From Bathynomus jamesi (Eukaryota > Arthropoda > Malacostraca > Isopoda > Cirolanidae), in NCBI GenBank assembly GCA_023014485.1, contig JAJOZX010008806.1:30001-94000 (forward strand): DNA of 64,000 nucleotides. Reading direction: 5' to 3'. Below, piece by piece: positions 10,513 through 21,313 of the stretch (its first letter is position 1; each line of letters starts with the position of its first letter). The position numbers and the translations under genes were made by a program. Under the pieces are notes generated by a model. It did not search any database. It worked only from the letters and a program-made list of their open reading frames with translations, and had not been told where the DNA came from.

Positions 10513-10716
10513 CTGTCTGTAAATACTACGCAAAAGGGTACTGCAGATATCGGGATGGGCATGTACCTATGCACATCCCACGTTATGTAACACACATTAC
10601 ACAAGATGATATTGCAAATTTGAAAAAAAAAGTGCAAGTTCCACCATCTTACTGTCTGCAACACCTATGCAAGATATGGGAGGTGCAAATACGGACAAAA
10701 ATGCCCTTACCACCAC
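10513..10716 (+). pseudogene. CCCH zinc-finger region of LINE copy B
   Basis: Finger 1 reads CKYYAKGYCRYRDG then, after a one-base shift, CTYAH (C-x7-C-x5-C-x3-H). Finger 2 is degraded, with a stop and an A-run slip (CNTHYTR, YCKFEKK, CKFHH). Finger 3 at 10657-10716 is intact and canonical, C-x8-C-x5-C-x3-H, reading CNTYARYGRCKYGQKCPYHH. It is followed by a Gln-rich segment (LLNTIQQIQSQL) and a stop before the endonuclease. The same number and spacing of fingers as in copy A shows they belong to the element, not to a captured host gene in one copy. Confidence 0.8.
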
Positions 10717-10926
10717 CCTCAAACGAACCCGACAGGGGATCAGATGAAACCAGCAACAAAGAGGGCTACCAATTTTTCAGATGTAGCCCACACAATTCAA
10801 CTATTGAATACCATCCAACAAATACAAAGCCAACTGACAAGTACAGGAATCTGAGAGCCGTACAGAAGGCATACAGAAACACATTACATGCGATATCGGG
10901 ACAACGGTTATCGCAACAGATAAAGA

Positions 10927-11770
10927 GTGGAAAATTCTCGGAGGATCACGAGGCAACTTAACCGGCACCACCGCTGGAAAACGAATCGGAAACACAAGTA
11001 TGTAAAAACGAAAGGGAAAAAAATAAAAATAATCCTAGCCAACATTCAAGGCCTTAAATCAAATAATTCCCCGGACAAAGTTTTATACCTGAAAGGACTC
11101 ATGCAAGAAACCGGAACAGATTTTGCATGCCTTACGGAAACCCATCTAAAGCACTGCCAGACCAACTGTGAAAACTGTGAGTTCTGTACTGACAAAAAAG
11201 AAATACAAATTGACAACTATAACATCCTCCGAGCCGACAGACAGAACAGTGAGACGTAAAAGAGGATGTGCTATTTACACACGCGAAAAGCATATGGCAG
11301 AAATGACTATAAGTACTCAAACAGCTACGTAGAATGTGTAGCAGCAAAAGTTGAAAAGTTAAATATGGTCCTAATTGTAATGTACAGACCCCAAACACGC
11401 CAACCTCAAAATTTTCAGATTCCATTACAGAGGTAAGAAACTGGGTAAAAGATCTACACTCTCCAACCCCAAATATTTTTCTCTGTGGTGATTTTAATCT
11501 TACATTTATAAAATATAAAAGGATGGGAAAAATATATGTGTACACCAAGACAAGGGGTGCACACGGGAAGACGAGGAGCAAGTAAAAATGCTACTAGCTC
11601 TGGCTGATGAATTCATGTTAACGCAAGAAATAACAGAAAACACAAGAAAAAACAACTGCCTAGATTTGGTATTCACAAACAACAGCAACCTAATTGATAA
11701 CGTAGAAATATCCCTAACTATAATATCGGATCACAACAATATTGAAATAACAACCAATATAAAAGCAACA
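10927..11770 (+). pseudogene. LINE copy B endonuclease domain (broken)
   Basis: Motifs in order are IKIILANIQGLKSNN, FACLTETHLKHC, YNILRADR, NIFLCGDFNLTF and ISDHNNIEI, the usual series for LINE apurinic-type endonucleases. The cysteine cluster after ETHLKH (C-x3-C-x2-C-x2-C) matches that of copy A. Frames change near 11259 and 11500. Confidence 0.8.
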
Positions 11771-13000
11771 GGAAAGGAAAGAACACGAACAACAGAAAGA
11801 ATTAAATTCGAAATTTTTTATTTTCACTCCAAAGCTATAAACTGGGAAGATGTATACAGCATGGAAGTAATAGATTGGAAATCAATCTTCGAGGCCAATA
11901 CAACGGAAGAGATGCTAATGACCTTAGAGGAGAATACGCTGGAAATTGTGGAAAGACGTGTCCCAAAAATACAACAAAGGGGAAAGAGAAGCAGGTTCGA
12001 GAGATAAAAGAGGTCATTGTTCTGAAAGAGAAAAAGAGTGACTGCAAAATTAAATAACTGTAAAGATAACATCAGAAAAATATTAAACGACAAACTGCAG
12101 AGTATCGATGACGTCATACAGGAACTAATTGAGAAGCATACAGATAAAGAAGAAGGTGACGCTACAGAGGCGATAGAGGTTAACTCAAAGTACTTCTATA
12201 ATTTTGCAAAAAGGAAGTCGAAAAACCACATGCCTATTGGACCTTTGAAAAACGAAGACGGTGCTTTATCTGATGATCTAACAGAAGTATCTGAAATATT
12301 AAGAGCTCAGTAGGAATCATCTTTCCGTATCCCAAAAACTGACAAACTGATATGCGATAGAAACGCGTTCTTTGAAGAAGAACTACAAGGGGAAAGTATA
12401 ACGGGCTTCGACTTCACGACAGATGATATTACACAAGCTAATGGAAACTAAAAGTACACTCAGCGGCAGGACCGGACAAATGGAATGCCACACTGATCGA
12501 AAACTGCAAGAATGCAATCGCTGAGCCCCTATATTAGATATGGAGACGATCACTAGACACGGGAGAAATACTGGACATCCTGAAGAGCGTGAACATAGTC
12601 TCAATATATAAAGGAGGAGATCGATCCGAAGCCAAAAACTATAGACCAGTGTCGCTTACATCTCATCTCACTAAAATATTTGAAAGAATAGTTAGACAGA
12701 AAATCTATGACTTTTTGGAAACTCAGAAAAAATTAAGTGATAACAAACATGGATTTCGGTCAGGCAGATCATGCCTATCACAACTAATGGAATACTGCAA
12801 CAACATTATTGATGCACTTGAAAGTAATGAAAACTATGATGTAATATAAACAGACTTTGCTAAAGCGTTCGACAAGTGTGACCATAGAATCATAATACAT
12901 AAATTGAAATATATGGGAATAACAGGAAAAGTAGGGAAATGGATATATAATTTCCTTAGTACAGAAAAAGTACGGAAAAAGGGAGGACCTAAAATCCATG
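11771..13000 (+). pseudogene. LINE copy B linker and reverse transcriptase (internally deleted)
   Basis: A Lys/Glu-rich linker (11771-12313) precedes the polymerase motifs YKGGDRSEAKNYRPVSLTSH, NKHGFRSGRSCLSQL and TDFAKAFDKCDHRII. After KVGKWIYNFLS (about 12958) the sequence jumps to KVRKKGGPKIHGI. By comparison with copies A and C the region with VPQG and FADD is missing. The element therefore cannot encode an active polymerase. Confidence 0.8.
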
Positions 13001-13620
13001 GAATATTATACCCCAAATGGACAGGAAATTCAGAGAAATTCTAAAGGAAAAGATTTAGGAGTTGTAATGACTGATGATGCAAAATTTAAAACACAAAATA
13101 AGATAGCAGTAAACAGAGCAAAGAGAATAACTGGGCAGATACTGAGAACCTTTAAAAGAAGTGATAGGAATATAATGATTCCTCTACTGGAAACACTGAT
13201 CATACCCAAATTGGAATACTGCTCGGTCCTAACATTCCCATATAAAAAAGAAGACATTAGACAGCTAGAAGGGATTCAGAGAAGCTTCACAGCCAAGATC
13301 AATGGGTGCAAAGAACTAAATTACTGGGAAAGGTTACGCGAATTAAACCTATATTCACTGTAAAATAATGGAGAAACTAGTGTCTAATCTTACTCTGAAC
13401 CCTGTAACTCCCCAAAAGGAAAGACTGTTTCGTGTTCCCAAATTATAGGCTAGACAGGGAACATCCTTAACCCTGAAAGAAGATAGTTTTGTTGTGAGAG
13501 GACCAAGACTGTTTAATCAGCTGCCCAAAGACCTAAGGAACACGAGTAATGTTGCGGTGGACATCTTCAAAAGAAGATTAGATGCCTGGCTCAGAACAAT
13601 CCCCGATGAGCGGGGCGTAC
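12998..13620 (+). pseudogene. LINE copy B C-terminal domain
   Basis: The frame from 12998 contains GQEIQRNSKGKDLGVVMTDD, IIPKLEYCSVLTFPYKK and LNYWERLRELNLYSL. After frame changes the downstream sequence gives VRGPRLFNQLPKDLRN and RLDAWLRTIPDE. Both blocks align with copy C and, more distantly, copy A. Confidence 0.8.
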
Positions 13621-13749
13621 CTGGCTATGTGAGGTGAAGAGTACAAGAAACCAATTCACTACTTCACCAGCCAACTCGAGAGGAGGGGCGACAAGTTTGA
13701 CCTTCGTGAAATGAGGACTCATCGCATGGAACATTTGAAAGGTTGAAAG

Positions 13750-13751
<2 letters not shown>

Positions 13752-13792
<41 letters not shown>

Positions 13793-13803
13793 ATATATAT
13801 ATA
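13752..13803. repeat. (TG)(TA)n microsatellite at LINE 3' end
   Basis: TG then TA repeats, directly after the copy B 3' terminus. Confidence 0.9.
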
Positions 13804-13892
13804 ATGTTTATTTTCCATTTGTAATGACAGATTTTTTATAGTCTTATTATTTCTATTTAGTTTGAAGTAAATAGTTTCTTATTTTCTTATTT

Positions 13893-13963
13893 TCTATTCC
13901 GTCATACTTCCCAACGGCATATTCAGATAAGAATACTGTAATTAAACTACTTGGCACTAAATA
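13893..13963 (+). mobile_element. Short LINE 3'-end fragment
   Basis: CGTCATACTTCCCAACGGCA then TATTCA is shared with 36978-37030, where it ends a LINE-like reading frame (LSSYFPTAYS) followed by AATAAAG and ATT repeats. Only about 50 bp match. Confidence 0.5.
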
Positions 13964-14229
13964 CAAAATAAACTCTTAAATTTGCAAAATATTGACATTT
14001 TACAATACAATGTTGAATTGTTTAATATTGTTTATATTATGTAAAAAGTTTGTGTGTTTGTTTACTTGTTTATTTCATAAAATGTTGGAAGCAATAATTT
14101 TGTTGAAAATATGACAACATTTTAATATTTCTTATATCTTCTATTCGCTTTTATTATTGTTTTAATTCATCGCGGCATATTGTTTGCAAATTGCTTGGGA
14201 ATGTCACTGACGACCATTTTTTGTTTTTG

Positions 14230-14640
14230 TTTTTTACGTTTTTTTTAATATAGTTCCTTTAGAATTCTCCACAAATGTTCAGTAGGATTCGGGTGTGGAG
14301 AATGAGGAAGTCAGTCAAAATAGCATATTTGTTCTATTGCAGTCCGATTCTTGATGACACGCGATGTTTGGCATGAGGCAGGCGTTGTCCTGTTCAAAAA
14401 TAGCGTCAGATTTCATTGATTCGGGAAATAATTTGTCGATGGAGAGTTTCAAGACCTTTGCTGTATATAGTATGTCTGTATAAGTTTGAGTTCATCTGGC
14501 CTTCACATGAAATCAGTTTTCCAGTGCCTGATGAAGTCATGCACCCCAAGACTATGATGTTCTCTCCTCCAAATTTGACTGTAGGGACAATACAGTTATT
14601 ATTGTAGACCTCTCTCACCCTCCTTCTTATCTAATACTAG
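14230..14640 (-). pseudogene. Tc1-family transposase remnant
   Basis: Minus-strand translation from about 14640 gives RRRVREVYNNNCIVPTVKFG, then IVLGCMTSSGTGKLISCEGQ, and in other frames FEQDNA, TSRVIKNRTAIEQI and NPTEHLWRILKEL. These are the middle and C-terminal blocks of a Tc1 transposase (the DDE second Asp in QDN and the final Glu before LW). Several stops and frame changes are present, and the N-terminal DNA-binding part and both ends are missing. Confidence 0.85.
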
Positions 14641-15320
14641 GTCAAACTAGGCCAAACACTTTGCTTTAATTACCTCAAAGATGCAACTTTTACGCTCTTT
14701 CGCCTACTAAAACCTCTTTCGAGATAGTCAAGGATTCTTTCTTGCCTTACATACTGCGAGATCACCTTTAGTGTCGTCTTCTGACTGTACTCGCAAAAAC
14801 AACAGTTCCCTTTACCGTTGTCACTTTTTCAGACTACTTCGATACTTATTTGTATGGTATATATTCCTTTTATGACATTTTAATGAGATGTAAGCAACAT
14901 AGCTTCAACATTGTAGTTGTTTTGCAATTGCAATCTGGAAAAACTCACGAGATGACAGTAGCTGTTTGAACTGTTTCACTTTCGGTTAAAAGCAAGACTC
15001 AATGAATATAGAAAATGAATGGTACGCATGATTCCTGGTTCCAGGTTTTGCCCTTGGGACCCCTGCTGGGCTACGACATCCCCAGAAGCTACTCCACCCT
15101 TAAATGTACCTAGTTCATAAACGGACGTGAGGAACTCAAGGGAGAAATTCGCAAATCGATCCATTTCTCTTTACCTTGATGCATCTATACTACTGGTTAC
15201 AAGTTAGTTCGTTATTACTTATAATTTTGACTTTGCAAGTTAACTTCACTTGTTAACTTCTTCATTTAAGTTTATTTAAAGAATTGTTCATATTTGTGAA
15301 GTTGTGAAACTTTATGAAAA
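14641..15320. other. Unannotated sequence
   Basis: No recognised gene, terminal repeat or tandem array. Confidence 0.5.
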
Positions 15321-15322
15321 AG

Positions 15323-15560
15323 AATATTTATAACGAATATTTATAAGATATTTACAAGAATATTTACAAGAATATTTACAATAATATTTATAACGAATAT
15401 TTACAAGAATATTTACAAGAATATTTACAAGAATATTTACAAGAATATTTATAACGAATATTTATAAGAATATTTATAAGAATATTTACAAGAATATTTA
15501 TAACGAATATTTATAAGAATATTTACAAGAATATTTACAAGAATATTTATAACGAAGGTT
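15323..15560. repeat. GAATATTTACAA / GAATATTTATAAC minisatellite
   Basis: About 19 units of 12-13 bp alternate between GAATATTTACAA and a variant ending TATAAC. Higher-order grouping of the variants suggests block duplications. Confidence 0.9.
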
Positions 15561-16033
15561 AACGAAGGTAATTTATTGAAAGGCATCTTAAATCAATGTA
15601 AATAATAAGAAAAGGCGTAAATGGCAGAAAACCGCCACCGTTGGACTTATTCCCTTGAGTTATCAGTAGAAAGGCCATCAACCCTCTTACTGTAGTGCCA
15701 TGGGCTATACCAGGAGCCCCATAGCAAGGGCACACACACAACACACACACACATGGAAAATTATAACACTACATATCTGTGCAAATCATATGGCTAGTTA
15801 CAGTTTATCTGAATCAGTGATACAGTGATACAGTGATACAGTAATACAGTGATACAAATCACTGATAATTCCAACCATGAACGCATGCAACAAACAGAAA
15901 CTGCAACACAACGAATGTAAAACAATGAATATGCAACAATTAAAACTTTAAAACAGATATTTACATTACAGATACAAATATTTTATCTATTGAATTTATC
16001 TACTGAATTTTATCTACCTCATTTTTCATTTTG
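15561..16033. other. Spacer with short CA and GTGATACA repeats
   Basis: It holds a CA run (15730-15752) and four to five copies of CAGTGATA (15815-15855). No gene is seen. Confidence 0.6.
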
Positions 16034-16041
16034 ATTTACAG

Positions 16042-16158
16042 TAGTGGTGCACCGATTAATCGGTATCGGCACCTGGCATGCCGATTAATCGGTCATGCCA
16101 GGTATTTTCCTAATATCGGCATGCCAGGTGCCGATACCGATTAATCGGTGCACCACTA
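16042..16158. mobile_element. hAT-type MITE
   Basis: The ends are TAGTGGTGCACCGATTAATC and its inverse, and the 117-bp element is almost wholly palindromic. It is flanked by the exact 8-bp repeat ATTTACAG at 16034-16041 and 16159-16166. TAGTGGTGCACC-type ends and an 8-bp duplication are typical of hAT elements. It is non-coding. Confidence 0.92.
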
Positions 16159-16169
16159 ATTTACAGCAC

Positions 16170-16590
16170 TGCTCTCATTATTTGTATGTCAAAACGTAAA
16201 TTAGAAATGGTCACCCAAATAATGATCTAAATTCTATACCCTTTTAGGTCATATTTTTTTACGCGAAAACTAAAAATTTTCTATTTTTACCCCCTAAAAA
16301 ATATTCATGACACGTTTTTTTCATTCGCTTTTTACAGGTATTAATTATTACAAGAATAAATGCTCGCCAATTACAGTCAACTGTGTCACCTCCTTGCTTC
16401 ATTTCAGGGTCGCTTGAATAGATCCACCAACCTCTTTTTCTCTCTCTTAAAACGGCTCTTTCAGTTCTGAATACGAGATGCGAAGCGACCCCCAAAATGC
16501 TTTTTTTCAACTATTTCTATTTTATAACTACGAAATCAACAGGGTGTGTTTTTTTTTTACATTTTCATTGATTTAAACTAAATAATTTAC
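16170..16590. other. Unannotated sequence
   Basis: An 83-codon minus-strand frame is present at 16259-16510 but has no recognisable motif and no supporting context. Confidence 0.5.
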
Positions 16591-16591
16591 G

Positions 16592-16595
<4 letters not shown>

Positions 16596-16643
<48 letters not shown>
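16596..16643. repeat. (CT)n microsatellite
   Basis: An uninterrupted CT run of about 48 bp. Confidence 0.95.
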
Positions 16644-16644
<1 letters not shown>

Positions 16645-16946
16645 ATCAAAGAGTCAAGGACACTTTTCTGCATTACTGCCTGCCAACACACGATAGACAA
16701 ACGATAAGATACTGTTGTACTATAATAGACAAAAGGATATAATAAAAATAATACACTGACACGTATTTATGTTCAGTTTCATATTTATTTATAGATTTTT
16801 TGTAAATTTTCTCCGCGAGGGAATTTTATTCTTACCAAAATAATATATTCAGATTCAATATGAATAATTTGATTTGGCAAAAATAGCAAAAACTTCAAAT
16901 TGGGTAAAAAAAAAAAAAAAAAACATAAAATACTGCGTTTTCCAAT

Positions 16947-17311
16947 ATATATATATACTATATATATATATATACATAATATATATATATATAATAATAT
17001 ATATATATATAAACCATTAAGAAAATTGTATATTGTTGAATGGAGGAGATATTTTTTTTATTATTTATGGTTCTAAAATGTAAATTTTTGTAATTTGAGG
17101 GGAAATTCACAACAGACAGGTTCGAGGCTATTAAAATGCGAGATTGAACACGTGAGTTTATTCAAAATAAGTTAGAAGATTTTCTTTTCTTTGCAACTCG
17201 CTGAACTATTTATTATTTTCTTCATTCGCTTCGTATTAAAATAAAAAATAAAAACGAAGCCAATTCGTTTCACGATCATATATAAATAATAATATATATA
17301 TATATACAGTG

Positions 17312-17346
<35 letters not shown>
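16947..17346. repeat. AT-rich region with several (TA)n tracts
   Basis: TA tracts at 16947-17011 and 17279-17347 flank about 270 bp of AT-rich DNA without genes. The second tract borders the Tigger element directly. Confidence 0.8.
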
Positions 17347-17348
<2 letters not shown>

Positions 17349-17350
17349 GA

Positions 17351-18572
17351 TAGTCCCCGACTTACGATAGGGTTAGGGACCGAAAATGAGATCGTAAGTT
17401 GAAAAATCGTAAGTCGAATGCACTTTTAAATGTATTCTATAGAGATAGGGACTTAATTAAGTTCCCGTTCTTGAATATTTCATTCTTAAAATAAGGTTAA
17501 AATAAACACTAAATTACCACAATTGTTTTATTAATTGAAAGAAAAACATAGTTCACAGTATGTAATTAAATGAAATTAGTTAATTACCATTCATATAATG
17601 GCATAAACAAATCACTAATCGCTGTCAGATGAAACACGCATTTCCACAGGGTCATCAACGTCTCCCTCACATGTACTAAAAGATTGGATGCCACTTGTTG
17701 AAGGAGCAGAAGAAGGCATCTTCTTTAGAAAAATATCCAATGTCGTCTGAACAGTTTTCTCCTTTTTTTCGTTGTAGATTTCCTTGTAGCATGAAGTGGA
17801 TTCATTTACCATCCTCTCAACTTTTGCAAATCTTTCTACATTTGGGTCCATTGCATCGAACATTTGCATTGCTTTATTAAGCGTAGAAAATGCTTCTGCC
17901 AATCCGTTCTTTGTAAATTTTCTTGTTTCTTCTTTATCCTCTTCTTCATTTTCTTCTTGTCCTTCTTGTTGTTCTTTTGCAAGCAGGAGCAAGTCATCAT
18001 TTGAAAGCTCCTGAGCCTCAATATTAAGCGAGTCTGCAACATCATCATCATTGACTTCCAGCTCGAGATCTCTTCCAAGCTCCACAATATTATTTCTTAT
18101 TTCACTAACACTGCCATCTATGTCAAAGCCTACAAAAGAGTTCACATGCTCTGGTAATAGGTTCTTCCAAATTCCATTCATACATTTCTCTGTAATTTGT
18201 CCCATGATGTTCCAATGTTTCTTATTGCCTGCAAGATATTGTAATCTTTCCAAAACTTTGTAAGTGACATTCCTTGTTCAACTGCTTCGATAGCCTGGGC
18301 GAAGATTCTGCGTAAATAGTATGCCTTGAAGGTGGCCACAGCACCTTGATCCATCGGTTGGATGATAGCAGTTGTGTTTGGTGGCAAAAAGCTACTTTAA
18401 CATCAGGATGTAGATCGCTAAGATCGGCGTGTTGCCGTCTCGTTTTTTAAGTTGTCGTACGGCAGGGATACTATTAAAGTATGCTGTTTATTGAGTGTTA
18501 TTGCAATTTTAATGAAAAAAATATGGTCGTAACTTCGAAATATCGTAAGTCGAGCAATCGGAAGTCGGGGAC

Positions 18573-18574
<2 letters not shown>
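17351..18574 (-). mobile_element. Tigger/pogo DNA transposon, internally deleted
   Basis: The ends, including the TA target site, are TAGTCCCCGACTTACGA at the left and the inverse of TAGTCCCCGACTTCCGATTG at the right. Further subterminal copies of CGTAAGTCGA occur at both ends. The transposase remnant (next entry) lies on the minus strand. At 1224 bp it is much shorter than a full element, and the N-terminal half of the transposase is gone. TA microsatellites lie on both sides. Confidence 0.9.
17615..18410 (-). pseudogene. Tigger-like transposase, C-terminal half
   Basis: The upstream frame (18178-18387) gives PPNTTAIIQPMDQGAVATFK and KFWKDYNILQAIRNIG, the end of the pogo-type DDE domain. 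A frameshift near 18200 leads into the 212-codon frame at 17615-18253 with KCMNGIWKNLL, an acidic stretch, RKFTKNGLAEAFSTLNKAMQ and MDPNVERF, which match Tigger/TIGD1-type proteins in order. The helix-turn-helix DNA-binding part and the first catalytic aspartates are missing. The C-terminus keeps its stop. Confidence 0.88.
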
Positions 18575-18604
<30 letters not shown>

Positions 18605-18615
18605 ATATATATATA
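18575..18615. repeat. (TA)n between Tigger and LINE copy C
   Basis: A TA tract that directly joins the two elements with no other host DNA. Confidence 0.9.
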
Positions 18616-19632
18616 CAGCAACAGTATAGTAACATCCTTTGCAGACGATACAAAGATCAGCAGAAAAATCAGCGATGTAAATGAAGTGGAGGCCTTGCAG
18701 ACGGACACGAACAAAATATCCAAATGGTCAGAAGACAACAACATGACATTTAACACCGAGAAATTTCAGTTCTTGAGATATGGTAGAAAAAAGGAACTTA
18801 AACAGACTGCATATTATGCTCCAGATAGACAGGAAATTCAGAGAAGCACGAAAGCGATTGATCTGGAGGTAATAATGACCGATGATGCGAAATTCGAAAC
18901 ACAAAATCAGATAGCGATAAATAAAGCAAAAAGAGTAGCGGGACAGGTACTAAGAACGCTCAAAAGAAGGGACAGGACAGTAATGATTCCCCTGCTAAAA
19001 ACACTGATTATACCAAAACTTGAATACTGCTCAGTTTTGACGTCCCCATATAAAAAGGAAGAAACTAATAAACTAGAAGAAACGCAGAGACATTTCATAA
19101 CAAAGATTGATGGTTGCAAATTGCTCAACTACTGGGAAAGACTACGTAAACTAAATCTGTACTCCCTGGAAAGAAGAAGAGAGAGGTACACCATAATCTA
19201 CACATGGAAATTAATCGAAAAACTGGTACCAAACCTCAAACTAAACCCAATTACCATCCAAACAACACTGGAAAATAAGAAAGGCAGGATGTGTAGTGTT
19301 CTCAAATTAAAGGCCCGACAAGGGACCTCCTCAACACTGAAGGAAAATAGTTTGGTTGTCAGGGGGCCAAGACTTTTTAACCAGCTTTCAAAGAACCTCA
19401 GAAATGTTACAAGGGTCAAAATTGAAGTCTTCAAGAGAAGACCAGATGCCTGGCTCAGGACGGTACCAGATGAGCCGTTGTACCTGGCTATGTACGATGG
19501 AGAGCGCAAGAAAGCAACTCGCTCCTCCACCAAGCCAGACCTAGAGGCGGGGCCACCAGCTTGACCTTCGTGTGAAGAGAGACCAAACCACGGAACAACA
19601 ACGAGGTTAACGAGGTATACTGTGTATATACA
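18616..19632 (+). mobile_element. CCCH-finger LINE family, copy C (5'-truncated)
   Basis: A 5'-truncated copy beginning inside the polymerase at TSFADDTKISRKISD and running to the 3' untranslated region (GGGCCACCAGCTTGACC). It keeps the longest open frame of the family in this window, so it gives the best view of the C-terminal protein. Truncation at a TA microsatellite is typical of incomplete target-primed reverse transcription. Confidence 0.85.
18686..19564 (+). pseudogene. LINE copy C polymerase C-terminal frame (about 290 codons)
   Basis: The frame is open from the FADD box to a stop at 19562-19564. It contains KWSEDNNMTFNTEKFQFLRY (thumb start), MIPLLKTLIIPKLEYCSVLT, LERRRERYTIIYTWKLIEKL and VRGPRLFNQLSKNLRN. 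The N-terminal domains are absent, so no function is expected. Copies A and B share the same blocks, with roughly three of four residues alike to copy B by eye. Confidence 0.85.
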
Positions 19633-19636
19633 TATA

Positions 19637-19753
19637 CAGGGTGGCTATAAAGTTTGGAAACATAGCATATATATTAAGATAATTCTTTTTCTGTGCATTA
19701 TCTTAATAAATCCTCAATATGATCCTATGTTTCCAGACTTTATGGCCATCCTG
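19637..19753. mobile_element. Tc1/mariner-type MITE (CAGGGTGGCTATAAAG)
   Basis: CAGGGTGGCTATAAAGTTTG at the left and the inverse of CAGGATGGCCATAAAGTCTG at the right, with TA on both sides. The interior is also largely palindromic around ATTATCTTAATA. It is non-coding and abuts the 3' end of LINE copy C. Confidence 0.88.
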
Positions 19754-19869
19754 TATATGGAAATAAAGGCAGGATCAGTTTAAATATACCAAAAAATTAT
19801 ACAGACCTGTATAAACGTAACGTTTAAAATTACAGTTCTTTGTGCTTTGTGCAGAGCAAGCTTGTATGG

Positions 19870-20260
19870 AGCTCTATGAGTGTAATTAGAATAGGTACGG
19901 CGCATCTTGCTCCTGGTGAATCATGCACCTATGTAAGGAGTGTTTGCAATACGAATTAATGTAAACGTACATGAAAGAATTAGGAAGTGTGAGGATGTGA
20001 CCACACACCACTGGCACCTGTTGTCATTGGTACCTCCTCGGTATGGGCCGCAAGGCCTTTTGAGGTACTTCTTTTCCTTGTAACTCCTTGTAACAAATAC
20101 ATTCCTTAAAATATAATAAAACAAATTATTTTTATTTCCAGTGGTGATGAACCACTTTCGGGAACTTTGTTCGTACGTTGACCCTTTGTATGTTTGACAG
20201 TGGTGCTGGGAGATGCTCGTACCCTGAATAGGTGTATAAGAGGAGTGATGCTTTGTGAAA
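19870..20260 (-). repeat. Dispersed repeat family R1, copy 2, interrupted
   Basis: 19870-19960 and about 20130-20260 match the two halves of R1 at 541-812 in the same orientation. The middle is occupied by a CR1-type 3' sequence (next entry), which suggests a later insertion into R1. Confidence 0.6.
19975..20098 (-). mobile_element. CR1-like LINE 3' untranslated fragment
   Basis: On the minus strand it starts GTTACAAGG and contains AAGTACCTCAAAAGGCCTTG and GGAGGTACCAATG. The same block ends the CR1-like fragment at 38165-38550. Both copies stop at the GTTACAAGGA end. Confidence 0.7.
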
Positions 20261-20329
20261 CACTGGTGCCTTGACTTTCTGTCTAAAGCTTTATCTGTAA
20301 ACCATCTGTGTCGTGAGTTTTGTTTAACA

Positions 20330-20430
20330 ACAACGCGCGCGTGCACGCACACACACACACGCACACGCACATACACAACACACATAATACACACATACAC
20401 AATATATATACATATATATATATATATATA
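20330..20430. repeat. (CA)n / (TA)n microsatellites
   Basis: Mixed CA and GCACAC repeats followed by TA. Confidence 0.9.
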
Positions 20431-20875
20431 GGGTCAATCCCAGAATAGGCACCTGATGTACCTCAATCCCAGATGAAGCACCTGCGTTCAACCTCAATCC
20501 CAGAATAGGCACCTTGCAAGGAATTAAATAAAAAAAACCTGATGATTACAAAATTTATTGTTTATACAAAGTTTATTACAAATGTAATAAAGGCAAAGTT
20601 ATAAAAGGTTTAAAGTGGTTTAATGAATAAAGAAAAATTTTAGATATTATAAATTCCTGCAATATGAGCCCGAATGTTTCTGAATCCATCTGAAGCAAAT
20701 CTATCTTGCCACATAAATTGGTATAGATATAGGTTAGGTTAGGTTAGAGTTGATTTTTTCAAATATTGATAAAAACAATGAAATTATATCTCTAAAAACT
20801 GTTTATATTTTTTTCTCCTCAATCCCAGATTAAGCACCTAAAAATGATTTCAGGTGCCTATTCTGGGATGATCCT
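20431..20875. mobile_element. MITE with reiterated CCCAGAATAGGCACC motif
   Basis: The left part carries three direct copies of TCAATCCCAGAATAGGCACC or a variant. The right end carries one direct copy and one inverted copy (CAGGTGCCTATTCTGGGATG). Terminal sequences GGGTCAATCCCAG and the inverse of GGATCATCCCAG form the inverted repeat. A TTAGGTTAGGTTAG run lies inside at 20728-20746. I cannot name the superfamily. Confidence 0.7.
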
Positions 20876-21313
20876 CTATATATATATATATATTATATAT
20901 ATATATATTATATATACACAAAACGTTTTCGCTAAAAAAAATATTTTAGGAGCTTTGTTATGCTTACTGAATGCGTATACTTTAACCCTTTCGGCGTTTT
21001 GTACGACTTGTTCGCGGAGGTTACGGTTAGATTACTCTACGTTACGTACAAAATGAACACTGAAGGGGTTAAATATGAGAAGTGAGTCACTTAAAAAATC
21101 TTTTTTAAAAAGAGTCTCTGCTTTCTCATGAGATGCTTGATAGCACGGTATAATCCGAGAAATCCTGATTCATAAAGAGCTTGGGAGGTTTCTTTGTATG
21201 GTTACAATACCTGCAGAGACTGCGCCTCCCATTGGCACTGTTATTGAATGATCTCCTACGGATCTGAAAACCTCTGAAATGAGACTAAATGCTCAGCGCT
21301 GCGTGGTAATGGC

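Larger units (their letters stand above)
10495..13747 (+). mobile_element. CCCH-finger non-LTR retrotransposon, copy B
   Basis: The same family as copy A, on the plus strand, with the same order: CCCH fingers, endonuclease, reverse transcriptase, C-terminal domain. A deletion near 12985 removes the part of the polymerase that holds the FADD box. The 3' end reads GAAATGAGGACTCATCGCAT and then GAACATTTGAAAGGTTGAAAGG, and a TG/TA microsatellite follows. A matching 3' fragment lies at 63063-63148. The element is a pseudogene with many frame breaks. Confidence 0.85.

Noticed and set aside
20728..20746. A telomere or interstitial telomere array
   Set aside because: Only about three TTAGG-like units are present, inside a MITE; far too few for telomeric DNA.
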